64,000 nucleotides of DNA from Ruminococcus sp. (GCA_015066805.1 SVNP01000010.1:1-64000), one strand, 5' to 3'; counted from the first letter of the stretch, positions 16,267 to 25,227 are shown. Notes: generated by a model not told the origin, from the letters alone. Numbers and translations: made by a program.

Positions 16267-16824
16267 ATGGATGGCGGATGCTCCACGGCAGAGGGCGTAC
16301 CCGAAAAGGGCATCAACCTGGAGATCATGCTGGCATTGCGGGATTGGCTTGAAGCCTTCGGGTACCATGTAGAGGTAACCAGAGAAACCGACCGTTCCAT
16401 TCATGATCAGGGCATTGAGGGCATTGCCAACCAAAAAAGCTCGGATATGGACAATCGGCTGGCGTTGTTTAACAAGTATGATAACGCTGTATGCATTTCC
16501 ATTCACCAGAATCAGTTTACCGATCCCAAATACAGCGGCGCGCAGATGTTTTACGCCAACACCAACAGTGAAAGCGAAGCACTGGCACAAAGCTTACAGG
16601 ATCAGTTCCGACAGCAGCTTCAGCCGCAAAACCAACGGGAGATCAAGCTGTGCGGCTCCGAGCTGTTTTTATGCTACTATTGTGAAAATCCCACGGTCAT
16701 GGTAGAATGCGGTTTCCTCTCCAATGCGGATGAAGCCGCCCTGCTGACCACGGAAGAATACCGTCAGAAGGTGGCATTTACCATTTTCAGCGGCATTCAG
16801 CAATGGCTTGCCCACAAAAAATGA
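16267..16824 (+). CDS. N-acetylmuramoyl-L-alanine amidase (Amidase_3), 5' end damaged
   Basis: The amidase fold is clear: EKGINLEIML, VTRETD, the zinc ligand in ISIHQN near residue 78, and the catalytic Glu in VMVECGFLSN. However, the first zinc His lies upstream of the only ATG (16267), in VLVDSPHGG encoded at 16240-16266. No in-frame ATG, GTG or TTG occurs between it and the stop at 16195-16197. The usual DPGHGG motif also reads DSPHGG. The protein has no signal peptide. A good promoter and a GAGGA site precede it, so the start codon has probably been lost or the gene truncated. It lies at the right edge of the mobile region. Confidence 0.7.
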   Translation: MDGGCSTAEGVPEKGINLEIMLALRDWLEAFGYHVEVTRETDRSIHDQGIEGIANQKSSDMDNRLALFNKYDNAVCISIHQNQFTDPKYSGAQMFYANTNSESEALAQSLQDQFRQQLQPQNQREIKLCGSELFLCYYCENPTVMVECGFLSNADEAALLTTEEYRQKVAFTIFSGIQQWLAHKK

Positions 16825-16830
16825 ATACAA

Positions 16831-16881
16831 AAAAGCATCTGCACGGTCTGTATGCAACAGATCATGCAGATGCTTGTTTTT
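16831..16881. terminator. Bidirectional terminator between amidase and trxB
   Basis: AAGCATCTGCA/TGCAGATGCTT stem with A-tract and T-tract on either side, between converging genes. Confidence 0.75.
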
Positions 16882-17788
16882 ATTGAGCATCCAGATAGCG
16901 GCAAGCAGCCAAAGCAGCCGCTGCGCCATCGGAAGTAGCGGTTACGATCTGCCGGACCGCCTTTGTGCGGCAGTCACCTGCCACAAACAGACCCTCCGTC
17001 TGTGTGGTACAACGTTCATCCGCCATGATGTAGCCCCAATCATCCAGTGCAGCATAATCACGGAAGGCTTCATTATCGGGCTGTTGACCGATTGCAACAA
17101 ACACACCTGTCACATCCAGACGCTGCTGCATACCGGCACCCAACTGAATATGGATTCCATCCAGAGCATCCTCACCGCAAAGCTGAGTGACCTTGGCATC
17201 GGTGATGATACGCACATTGGGCAGCTTACGCAATCTTGCCTGCAAAACCTTTTCACCGGTCAGCTCCGGCAGATTCTGCACCACGGTCACTTCCTCACAA
17301 AGATCGGCAAGCAAAATAGCATCCTGCAAGGCAGTATTGCCGCCGCCGATGACCGCAACCTTCTGTCCCCGATAGAAAGCACCATCGCAGACAGCACAGT
17401 AGCAAACGCCTGCGCCCACCAGCTCGGTTTCCTTGTCCAGTCCCAGCATTCTGTGCTTGGCACCTGTGGCAAGAATGACCGTTCTGCCTTCGTAGGCGGA
17501 AAACTCACCCTGCACCGCAAAGATATCACCGTTTTTGGCGATGGCCGTTACGGTATCCAGTTCGATATCCGCACCCTGTGCCTGTACCTGTGCCAGCAGC
17601 AGATCTGCAAAAGCACTGCCGCTGATCTCGGCATGAGTGGGGAAATTTTCAATTTTAGGGGAAAAAGTGATCTGTCCGCCGAAGGTTTCTTTTTCAATGA
17701 CCAACACAGATTTCTCCGCACGGCGGGCATACAGGGCGGCAGTCATACCTGCCGGCCCTGCGCCGATGACAATCACATCATACACCAT
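16880..17788 (-). CDS. trxB: Thioredoxin reductase
   Basis: A 302-aa flavoprotein. The FAD site GAGPAGMTAALYA lies near 9-21, the redox pair CAVC near 131-134 (after GVCY), the NADPH site GGGNTALQDA near 148-157, and the C-terminal FAD motif GLFVAGDCR near 272. It transfers electrons from NADPH to thioredoxins. It lies 17 bases after nrdD in the same direction. Because NrdD here carries a fused redoxin domain, this reductase is the likely electron donor for ribonucleotide reduction. RBS GGAGAG precedes the ATG. Confidence 0.93.
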   Translation of the reverse strand: MVYDVIVIGAGPAGMTAALYARRAEKSVLVIEKETFGGQITFSPKIENFPTHAEISGSAFADLLLAQVQAQGADIELDTVTAIAKNGDIFAVQGEFSAYEGRTVILATGAKHRMLGLDKETELVGAGVCYCAVCDGAFYRGQKVAVIGGGNTALQDAILLADLCEEVTVVQNLPELTGEKVLQARLRKLPNVRIITDAKVTQLCGEDALDGIHIQLGAGMQQRLDVTGVFVAIGQQPDNEAFRDYAALDDWGYIMADERCTTQTEGLFVAGDCRTKAVRQIVTATSDGAAAALAACRYLDAQ

Positions 17789-17805
17789 GATGGATCTCTC
17801 CTCGT

Positions 17806-20193
17806 TTAGTTTTTCACGGCTGCCTGATTGGCAAAGCGGCGGATCTCGGATGCGTTAACGATCTTATCGAAGGTACCGTCATGCTCCACGATCAGTGTGG
17901 GAGCCTGCTTTACGCCATACTTTGCAACCAGCTCGGGGTTTTCGTCTGCCATGATCTTTACAAAGGGAATGCCTGCCTGCTCCAAGAAGGTAGCAGCCAT
18001 GCGGCAGTTAGGACAGGTAGCGGTCGCAAAGAGCATCACACTTGCCTCGGTTTCGGTGCAGCAGGCAGCAGGTGCGGCAGAGCTCTCGGTATCTGCGGGC
18101 ACACCGTTGCGGGTCAGCACGGAATTGGCAATATCGTATACCTTACGGTCAACATACTCCTGTGCCTTACCGTCATTGAAGTTCTTCACAGGACGATAAT
18201 AACCGGTAATACGGCTGTAAACCTCGGTTTCTGCACCGCACTCGGGGCAGATTTTCTGCTCGCCCACCAGGTAGCCGTGGTGACGGCATACGGAATAGGT
18301 AGGAGAAAGAGTGTAGTAGGGCAGCTTGTAGTTCTCTGCGATCTTGCGGACCAGCGTAGCGGCAGCCTTCCAATCGGGCAGCTTTTCGCCCAGGAAAGCA
18401 TGGAACACCGTACCGGAGGTATAGCAGGTCTGCAGCTCATCCTGCACATCCAGAGCCGTAAAGATATCTGCGGTATAGCCAACCGGCAGATGAGAGCTGT
18501 TGGTGTAATAGGGGGTATCCCCTGCCTTGGCTGCGGTAATGATGTTGGGATAACGCTTCACATCATGCTTTGCAAGACGGTAGGTGGTGGATTCTGCGGG
18601 CGTAGCCTCCAGGTTGTACAGATCACCGTACATCTCCTGATAATCGGAAAGACGCTCACGCATATGATCCAATACCTGCTTGGTGAACACCTGTGTTTCG
18701 GTATGGGTCAGATCCTTACGCAGCCACTTGGCATTCAGGCCCACTTCGTTCATACCGATCAGTCCGATGGTGGAGAAGTGGTTATCCAGCGTGCCCAGAT
18801 ACCGCTTGGTGTAGGGGTACAGACCCTCATTGAGCAGGTTGGTGATGACAGTACGCTTGATCTTCAGGCTGCGTGCGGCAATATCCATCAGCTTATCCAG
18901 ACGCTGGTAGAAATCGGCCTCGTCGCTTGCCAGGTAAGCAATGCGGGGCATATTGATGGTAACAACGCCCACAGAGCCGGTGCTTTCGCCGCTGCCGAAG
19001 AAGCCGCCGGTCTTTTTCCGCAGCTCACGGAGATCCAGCCGCAGACGGCAGCACATACTGCGTACATCGCTGGGCTCCATATCGCTGTTGATATAGTTGG
19101 AGAAGTAAGGGGTACCGTATTTTGCGGTCATCTCAAACAGCAGACGGTTGTTTTCGGTATCCGACCAGTCAAAATCGCGGGTAATGGAGTAGGTGGGAAT
19201 GGGATACTGGAAGCCGCGGCCGTGGGCATCGCCCTCGATCATGGTTTCGATGAAGGCCTTATTGACCATATCCATCTCTTTTTTGCAGTCCTTGTACTTA
19301 AAGCCTGCGGGCTTGCCGCCGATGATGCACTCCAGCTCTGCCAGATCGTTGGGCACGGTCCAGTCCAGCGTAATGTTGGAGAAGGGAGCCTGCGTACCCC
19401 AGCGGGAAGGCGTATTCACACCGAAGATAAAGGACTCGATGCACTTCTTCACCTGATCGTAGGTCAGGTTATCCGCCTTGACAAAGGGTGCCAGGTAGGT
19501 ATCAAAGGAGGAGAAGGCCTGTGCGCCTGCCCACTCATTCTGCATAATGCCGAGGAAGTTGACCATCTGGTTGCAGAGGGTTGCCAGATGCTTTGCGGGT
19601 GCAGAGGTGATCTTGCCCTCCACGCCGCCCAGACCTTCCTGAATGAGCTGCTTCAGAGACCAGCCTGCACAATAGCCGGTGAGCATGGAAAGATCATGGA
19701 TGTGGATATCGGCATTGCGGTGTGCATTGGCGATCTCGTCATCATAAACCTCGGAGAGCCAGTAGTGTGCGGTAATGGCACCGGAGTTGTTCAGGATCAG
19801 ACCACCGACAGAGTATGTCACGGTGGAATTCTCCTTCACACGCCAATCGCTTACCTTAACGTAGCTGTCCACGATCTCCTTGTAGTCCAGAATGGTGGAC
19901 TTCAGGTTACGCAGCTTTTCCCGCTGACGACGGTACAGAATATAAGCCTTTGCCACATCGGCATAGCCTGCCTGAATGAGAACAGCCTCCACGCTGTCCT
20001 GAATATCCTCCACGGCGATGAGCTCATCCTTGATTTTCGGCTCAAAATCTGCCGTGACCTTGAGAGCCAGCATATCAATAACCGCAGGGTGGAACTGCTT
20101 GCCCTGTGCATTGAATGCCAGTTCGATTGCTTTTGCGATCTTGTCCAGACCGAAAGCAACTACGCTGCCATCACGTTTTGTAACTTGATACAT
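17806..20193 (-). CDS. nrdD: Anaerobic ribonucleoside-triphosphate reductase with fused redoxin domain
   Basis: A 795-aa class III RNR. The N-terminal ATP-cone spans about 1-95 and the NrdD catalytic barrel about 130-690. The zinc-site Cys pairs lie in VCRHHGY and ICPECGAE, and the glycyl-radical motif RITGYYRPV is near residue 670. The last ~75 residues are a glutaredoxin/thioredoxin fold with CPNC (near 727-730) and a cis-Pro QAPTL. The start at 20193 follows AAGGAG. The gene sits between nrdG and trxB. The fusion suggests the enzyme takes electrons from a redoxin rather than formate, as known for some class III enzymes. NrdR boxes upstream of nrdG indicate deoxynucleotide-responsive control. 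Confidence 0.93.
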   Translation of the reverse strand: MYQVTKRDGSVVAFGLDKIAKAIELAFNAQGKQFHPAVIDMLALKVTADFEPKIKDELIAVEDIQDSVEAVLIQAGYADVAKAYILYRRQREKLRNLKSTILDYKEIVDSYVKVSDWRVKENSTVTYSVGGLILNNSGAITAHYWLSEVYDDEIANAHRNADIHIHDLSMLTGYCAGWSLKQLIQEGLGGVEGKITSAPAKHLATLCNQMVNFLGIMQNEWAGAQAFSSFDTYLAPFVKADNLTYDQVKKCIESFIFGVNTPSRWGTQAPFSNITLDWTVPNDLAELECIIGGKPAGFKYKDCKKEMDMVNKAFIETMIEGDAHGRGFQYPIPTYSITRDFDWSDTENNRLLFEMTAKYGTPYFSNYINSDMEPSDVRSMCCRLRLDLRELRKKTGGFFGSGESTGSVGVVTINMPRIAYLASDEADFYQRLDKLMDIAARSLKIKRTVITNLLNEGLYPYTKRYLGTLDNHFSTIGLIGMNEVGLNAKWLRKDLTHTETQVFTKQVLDHMRERLSDYQEMYGDLYNLEATPAESTTYRLAKHDVKRYPNIITAAKAGDTPYYTNSSHLPVGYTADIFTALDVQDELQTCYTSGTVFHAFLGEKLPDWKAAATLVRKIAENYKLPYYTLSPTYSVCRHHGYLVGEQKICPECGAETEVYSRITGYYRPVKNFNDGKAQEYVDRKVYDIANSVLTRNGVPADTESSAAPAACCTETEASVMLFATATCPNCRMAATFLEQAGIPFVKIMADENPELVAKYGVKQAPTLIVEHDGTFDKIVNASEIRRFANQAAVKN

Positions 20194-20227
20194 AATGCTT
20201 CGACTCCTTTTTTCAAATTTTGTTGTG

Positions 20228-20920
20228 TTACATTCCTCGTAACGCTGCATGGGGTATGTTGGTCTGCACGATCTCCAAAAAACGGCGCATCTGCGACGGT
20301 GTACAGGCATGGAGCCCGCTTTGGATCAGTGCACCCGAATCCGTAAACTGCTGAAGATAATACGCCTTGGCACCCTTCAGCCAGCCGCCGATGACGGCAA
20401 AGGATTCTTCGTTGTGGTACTCCCGTACCACGGTTGTGCGGAACTCATAGGGAATGCTGCCATTCATCAGATAACGCACGCTTTCGTTGACAGCCTCCAC
20501 GGATACCTGTTCGGTACCGACAGTGGCGGCATACAGCGCAGGTGCATTTTTGATGTCCATGGCAACCATATCTATCAGACCGCTTTCACACATTGTGATC
20601 AATCGCTGCGGCATGGAACCGTTGGTATCCAGCTTAATGGCGTAGCCCATCTCCCGAATGGGACGGATGAACTCTGCCAGATCAGGCTGCAGCAGCGGCT
20701 CTCCTCCGGTAATGCAGACACCATCCAGCAGCCCCCTGCGCTTTTGCAGGTAGGCGTAGACAGTTTCGATATCCACGGGTGCATCGGGGGCTTTCTGTGT
20801 TACCAGCGGAGCGTTATGACAGAACGGGCAGCGGAAATTACAGCCATAGGTAAACAATGTACAGGCTGTTCTGCCGGGAAAATCCAGCAGTGTAAGATTC
20901 TGCATCCCTGCTAAGATCAC
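20228..20920 (-). CDS. nrdG: Anaerobic RNR activating enzyme (radical SAM)
   Basis: A 230-aa radical SAM protein. It has the CxxxCxxC cluster motif CNFRCPFC near residues 27-34, then the GGEP motif (CITGGEPLLQ) near 79. It generates the glycyl radical on NrdD using S-adenosylmethionine. GTG 20920 is chosen because GGGGAGG lies seven bases upstream; a longer frame from 20947 has no ribosome site. It is the first gene of nrdG-nrdD-trxB, 34 bases before nrdD, with a consensus promoter and NrdR boxes upstream. Confidence 0.92.
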   Translation of the reverse strand: MILAGMQNLTLLDFPGRTACTLFTYGCNFRCPFCHNAPLVTQKAPDAPVDIETVYAYLQKRRGLLDGVCITGGEPLLQPDLAEFIRPIREMGYAIKLDTNGSMPQRLITMCESGLIDMVAMDIKNAPALYAATVGTEQVSVEAVNESVRYLMNGSIPYEFRTTVVREYHNEESFAVIGGWLKGAKAYYLQQFTDSGALIQSGLHACTPSQMRRFLEIVQTNIPHAALRGM

Positions 20921-21011
20921 AGCGACTCCTCCCCTTTTTGCGCACATATGGAAGGCATTTTCCGGCGCAGGATGATTCTACGCAGTTTTTGCGGTGTAAA
21001 CCCGCCCCAAA

Positions 21012-21059
21012 ACACTATATGTTGTGTTTTGGAGGAGAATCAACCACAATATTTGCGAG
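21012..21059 (-). promoter_or_regulatory. Pair of NrdR boxes
   Basis: ACACTATATGTTGTGT (21012-21027) fits the NrdR consensus. A weaker half-conserved copy, CCACAATATTTGCGAG, lies at 21044-21059. The two are 32 bp apart, about three helical turns, as usual for NrdR operator pairs. They sit just downstream of the promoter of nrdG. Confidence 0.75.
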
Positions 21060-21068
21060 TGTTACTCT

Positions 21069-21097
21069 ATTCTAACAGGTTTCCCACCATTTGTCAA
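21069..21097 (-). promoter_or_regulatory. Promoter of nrdG-nrdD-trxB
   Basis: TTGACA (21092-21097), 17 bases, TAGAAT (21069-21074) on the minus strand. Transcription would start near 21062, directly before the NrdR boxes. Confidence 0.75.
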
Positions 21098-21138
21098 GAA
21101 GCTAAGCCGCCCAAACAGAAATATTTTTCATATAACAA

Positions 21139-21170
21139 ACAGCCCCCTGCACCGAAGCACAGGGAGCTGT
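21139..21170 (-). terminator. Terminator after the dockerin peptidase
   Basis: ACAGCTCCCTGTGC pairs with GTGCAGGGGGCTGT, with a CGAAG loop (plus-strand reading); T-tract weak (TTTGTTATA). Confidence 0.6.
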
Positions 21171-21190
21171 CTGCGAAAAGGGGGGCAAAA

Positions 21191-22885
21191 TTAATCCTTG
21201 AAGCCTGCAAGGTAACGGAGGATAGCAGTGGAATCATCGTTATTGGGCGAGCCGCTCTGGTTGTAATCGGCATTGGCAAGACCCTGATCGCTGATCTGGG
21301 ATTTTGCCTCATTGTCCTCGGCAATAAAGCGGTTGAGCAGGATAACGTCACCGATTTTTACAAAACCATCGCAGTTTACATCGCCCAACAGGCTTGCGCC
21401 AATGGGTTCTGTGACAGTGGTGGTAGTCGTAGTCGTTGTAGTAGTTGTTGTGGTGGTAGATGTAGTCGTATTCACAGGCACATTGCCGTAAGCATTGAAC
21501 ACCAGAGCAGAGGGATCCTGACTGACCATATCATTGGCAGCATTGTCCCACTGGGCGTAGTAGTACACCTGAATCTGAAGCTGTGTGGTAGCAACATCAT
21601 CGGGCAGGGTGATGGTAATGGTCTCAATACCGTCATCGCCCAGACTGTTTTCGTACATATACTCCCCTGTCAGCCATTGGTTGCTGTTGGAATCCCAATA
21701 GCCGTATGCGCCGCTGAGCGCAGCCCAGGGCAGACCCATAGCCTCCAGTGTAATGGTCTTTGCGCCGTTGGTATCCACCAGCCAGAAGGCATTGCCGCTG
21801 TCATAGTTCACGGGCAGCTTGATCACATCCCCTTCGGGGGTGGTGGTCACACCGGTATTGACCGTTGCACTTGTGGTGGTAGTTGTAACGGTAGTAGTAG
21901 TGGTGGTGGGAGTGGTCACAGAAGGATCCACTGCATTGGCAAGATCAAAACGACCGCTTTCGGCAGAAACCTTTGTCCACATATAGCGCAGCATCCAGGC
22001 ATCGAAATCAGTGATCTCGGAGGAAGAGCCTGCCATCATAATGGATCTGCCGCCGGGGAAGCCCCCGGGGGGATAACCGTCGCTGGCACCCTCGCCGCCG
22101 TAGAAGTCGGTCATGCCAAAGCCGTGACCCAGCTCATGGATATGCACATGAGGGAAGCCTGTGCCGTTGACCATACCCAGGTAGGCGTTATCGGAAAGTC
22201 GCTGACCCCAGTCACCGCCGCAGCCGCCTACATCAGGCCAGCCCTGCGTACACCACAGGTACATATCAAAACGAGTACCGGGGTACACATGGTTGCGGTC
22301 GTGGAAGTAGTTAAAGCTCCACAGCTCCTCGGGTGCAGAAGGCAGCACCGTAGGGATCTCCTCTCTGCCGTTGGAGGTATCATACTGGGGATCATAAGCG
22401 GAATGGAGATTATCCCATACCACCTCATCGGGCTGTCTGTCCACAATGGAGTTGGCATCCAGCACGGCCCAGCCCACAATATTCACGTTAACGTGGTCGT
22501 AGGGCCAGTTCTCGTAGCCTACCAGATGATCTGTCCATGCGTTGATGGAGTCCTCCACCAGTGTTTCAAAGGCCTGACGCTGTGCAAGCGTTACCTGCTT
22601 GTAGGATTGCCAGCGTACCACATAGTTCAAAGTACCCTTGCCTGCAATGATCTGATCGAACAGAACATTGTAGCGTCTGCTTTTGGATCCCGTAGAATCC
22701 TCGTTGCTGATGCGGTTTGTCCAGATCCAGTCGGCGGCATACTGATACTCACTGGGCATATCGCTGATGCTTGCAGCCTTTGCCGTCAAGGTATCGTTGA
22801 CCGTCATGGGCAGATCCAGCGTAAAAGCCGATGCTGCCAGAACCGCAGACAAAGCAACAGCCGTTGCCTTTTGTCCTTGTTTCAT
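21191..22885 (-). CDS. Secreted metzincin-like metallopeptidase with CBM-like module and dockerin
   Basis: A 564-aa protein with a signal peptide at about 1-38. The catalytic domain carries HELGHGFGMTD at 250-260, an HExxHxxGxxD motif with Asp as third zinc ligand (as in snapalysin), and a Met-turn SIMMAG near 281-286. A Thr-rich linker (~322-345) leads to a carbohydrate-binding-like module (~355-470, GYWDSNSNQW ... YYYAQWDN). That module closely resembles the one in the GH9 enzyme of this window. A second poly-Thr linker (~473-492) and a type I dockerin (499-564, GDVNCDGFVKIGDVILLNRF) complete it. It would be carried on the cellulosome. Start at 22885 after GGAGGG. Confidence 0.85.
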   Translation of the reverse strand: MKQGQKATAVALSAVLAASAFTLDLPMTVNDTLTAKAASISDMPSEYQYAADWIWTNRISNEDSTGSKSRRYNVLFDQIIAGKGTLNYVVRWQSYKQVTLAQRQAFETLVEDSINAWTDHLVGYENWPYDHVNVNIVGWAVLDANSIVDRQPDEVVWDNLHSAYDPQYDTSNGREEIPTVLPSAPEELWSFNYFHDRNHVYPGTRFDMYLWCTQGWPDVGGCGGDWGQRLSDNAYLGMVNGTGFPHVHIHELGHGFGMTDFYGGEGASDGYPPGGFPGGRSIMMAGSSSEITDFDAWMLRYMWTKVSAESGRFDLANAVDPSVTTPTTTTTTVTTTTTSATVNTGVTTTPEGDVIKLPVNYDSGNAFWLVDTNGAKTITLEAMGLPWAALSGAYGYWDSNSNQWLTGEYMYENSLGDDGIETITITLPDDVATTQLQIQVYYYAQWDNAANDMVSQDPSALVFNAYGNVPVNTTTSTTTTTTTTTTTTTTVTEPIGASLLGDVNCDGFVKIGDVILLNRFIAEDNEAKSQISDQGLANADYNQSGSPNNDDSTAILRYLAGFKD

Positions 22886-22931
22886 ATAGAACCCTCCTGT
22901 ATTTGCTCTCTGACGGAGCTTCAATGTGTAT

Positions 22932-22960
22932 ATTCTACCAAAGATTCTACAAAACGTCAA
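22932..22960 (-). promoter_or_regulatory. Promoter of the dockerin peptidase
   Basis: Minus-strand TTGACG (22955-22960), 17 bases, TAGAAT (22932-22937), about 45 bases before the ATG. Confidence 0.65.
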
Positions 22961-23013
22961 TTCTAAATTGTAATGTAAAATTTGCATTTTGTACTTTCTG
23001 CCGCAGAAAGCCT

Positions 23014-25206
23014 TCATCCCATCTGCATCATACGGCGGAACTGATCGGGAGAAGACCCTGTACACTGCTTGAATCTTCGCAAAAACGAGGTCACATTATC
23101 ATAAGCGCATTGCTCGGCGATCTCTGCAATGGAAGCATTGGTGGTACGCAGCAGCCGCTTGGCACAGATCATCTTGCTGTCGGTCACATCCTGCTTGCAG
23201 CTAATGCCGAAAAACTTGTGGTAAATGGTCTGGAAGTAAGTACGGCTCAGATACACTCTGCTGCACATTTCATCAATGTTCCAGCGGTGGTGCGGCTCTG
23301 CGTAGATCATCTTCCGCAGCATCAGCAGCTCCATATAATGGGGCAGTGCGCTCATTTGCCGCCGTTCCTCCCGCTTGTGGTCGCACCGGGTGATAACAGC
23401 ACCGATGAGGCTGTTAAAATCCATGTTATCATCACAGCGGAAGCAATCCAAGCCAACCGAAAAGGAAACCGCATAGGGCAGCCCGTTAATCTGATTGTAC
23501 TCCCGCACCTGTATATCCAGAGATCTTTGCCATTCCTCGCATTCCTGTGGCGTATCCACCGCACCCATCACAAGAAATCTGCCGCCTTCCAGACGGAAAC
23601 AGGTCTGCTCCATACCGCAGATGCTGCTGAGGAGCTTTGCCATGTTGAGAATCAGCTTATCGCCCTCCCCATAGCCGTACTGATTGTTGATGTAGGTCAG
23701 GTAGTCCAGATCCAGTGCGGCAAGCATCAGATATCTGCCGGAAACGGCAAGCTGGTTGCCGTACCGCATGATCATACCGGGAATCGCCTGCTGATCAAAC
23801 AGACCCGTAAAGGGGTCACGCACAGCGGAAAAAGCCAGCTTGCTGGAAACCCGCATGAGATGATTGCGTACACGGATGAATTCCAGTCCGTTGCAGACAC
23901 ATTCATTCCACAAGGCCATAACCCGATTGTAATACTCCGGCTCCTCGCCCATCCGCATCACGGAATATCCATAGCAGCGGTCATTGAAGTGCAAGGGCAA
24001 TATGACATCCACTGTGGGCGCATCGGTCTGCATAGAGGGCGGCAGCACCTTTGCCAGCGGAAATACCGTTGGAATGCCGGGAGAATCATTGACCTGCATC
24101 ATCTCGGAATAGCCCTCTGTGCGATAGGTATTCTGCTGTTCCATCTCATCCCAGTCCTTGCACAGGCAAAGTGCGTATTGCACCACGCCGCCCAGCACCG
24201 AGGTTTTCTCCTGCAAACATTGCACAAACTGCATCAGGTTTTCCGCACATTCCAGTGAAACCATAACATTACCGTTTTCAAAAGCCTTCATGCACTGTTC
24301 CTGGGCTTTTTTTCTGCGGAACACCATCATGGGAAATGCCATATCCAGCTCCGAGCAGCCGCAGGTGGTGCCGCATTCCATGGAGCCGCTGCCCTTGGCG
24401 ATATCGCAGGGCTCGTATTCAAAGCCCCGGCAGCGTGCCGACAGCCGAGCCACCGCTTCCGCACCTGCCTGATGCAAAGGCAGCGAAACCGTTGCGATCT
24501 TCGGGATATGATATGCGGCCTCCAGACTGTCTCCAAAGCCTGCAATGGCAACATCCTGCGGGATCTGCAAGCCGCCTGCCGCCATACATTCACAAAAAGC
24601 AATGGCCATGGCATCATGAGAAAACAGCATGGCACGGGGCATGGGTATCTCACCGCTGAGCATCTGCTCCCCCAGCCTGCGTACCGTTTCATCGGAGCCC
24701 CTTCCATCATAGAAGGTAACAGGGCAGCCTGCATTTTGTGCAATGACCCTTGCAAAGCGTTCCGATTCCGTAGGATGCTCACTGTCGGTGACCACGCCCA
24801 GAGAATCATACCCGTGATAATCCGTCATATGCCGCAGCAGCGTCAGGATCTGTTCATCGGCATCGGTTCTCACACAATCATAGCTGCCTGTCTGTCTGCC
24901 AACGGTGATGCAGGGCACCTTGCATTGCCGAGAAAGGATCTCCCCGATCATTTCCGTCAGCGGTGCATCCTCACGCTGAGATGGAATATACAGCACACCA
25001 TCAGCCTGCTCAAAGGGAATCATGCGGTAAATGTTGCTTTCCCCCACAAAATGCTCCCGATATTCGGGATCGGGGTTATTGGGCGCAACGATCATCAGAG
25101 ATGCGTTTTCGTGACGTGCCTGTGCAAACACGCCATGCAGCACACCCCAGGTGTAATCATCAAAAAGCTGTTCTGTCACTACGATCAACTGAAATTTTTT
25201 CTTCAA
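23014..25206 (-). CDS. Hybrid regulator: LacI-type sensor, degenerate GGDEF, AraC HTH
   Basis: About 730 aa. Residues 1-280 form a periplasmic-binding-like sugar-sensing domain of the LacI/GalR effector type (DGVLYIPSQ, AMLFSHDAMA, VAIAGFGDS) without a LacI HTH. A linker follows. A GGDEF-like domain (~455-610: DPFTGLFDQQA, then LEGGRFLVM where GGDEF should be) lacks the catalytic motif. The C-terminal 100 residues are an AraC double HTH (IAEIAEQCAYDNVTSFLRRFKQ). TTG 25206 is preferred because the promoter -10 lies only four bases before the ATG at 25224, and AGGGGG precedes the TTG. It lies upstream of the dockerin peptidase gene and may control it or other fibre-degradation genes. Confidence 0.8.
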   Translation of the reverse strand: MKKKFQLIVVTEQLFDDYTWGVLHGVFAQARHENASLMIVAPNNPDPEYREHFVGESNIYRMIPFEQADGVLYIPSQREDAPLTEMIGEILSRQCKVPCITVGRQTGSYDCVRTDADEQILTLLRHMTDYHGYDSLGVVTDSEHPTESERFARVIAQNAGCPVTFYDGRGSDETVRRLGEQMLSGEIPMPRAMLFSHDAMAIAFCECMAAGGLQIPQDVAIAGFGDSLEAAYHIPKIATVSLPLHQAGAEAVARLSARCRGFEYEPCDIAKGSGSMECGTTCGCSELDMAFPMMVFRRKKAQEQCMKAFENGNVMVSLECAENLMQFVQCLQEKTSVLGGVVQYALCLCKDWDEMEQQNTYRTEGYSEMMQVNDSPGIPTVFPLAKVLPPSMQTDAPTVDVILPLHFNDRCYGYSVMRMGEEPEYYNRVMALWNECVCNGLEFIRVRNHLMRVSSKLAFSAVRDPFTGLFDQQAIPGMIMRYGNQLAVSGRYLMLAALDLDYLTYINNQYGYGEGDKLILNMAKLLSSICGMEQTCFRLEGGRFLVMGAVDTPQECEEWQRSLDIQVREYNQINGLPYAVSFSVGLDCFRCDDNMDFNSLIGAVITRCDHKREERRQMSALPHYMELLMLRKMIYAEPHHRWNIDEMCSRVYLSRTYFQTIYHKFFGISCKQDVTDSKMICAKRLLRTTNASIAEIAEQCAYDNVTSFLRRFKQCTGSSPDQFRRMMQMG

Positions 25207-25227
25207 GGCTCCACCCCCTATCATCTC

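Noticed and set aside
16002-16352. 116-aa open frame overlapping the amidase
   Set aside because: Different frame from the clear amidase sequence, and it spans the terminator and promoter.
17881-20346. 821-aa open frame on the plus strand
   Set aside because: Antisense shadow of nrdD; no ribosome site, low-complexity translation, and the minus-strand gene is certain.
20948-22966. 672-aa open frame on the plus strand
   Set aside because: Antisense to the dockerin peptidase; Gly/Cys/Ser-rich reading of Thr-codon repeats.
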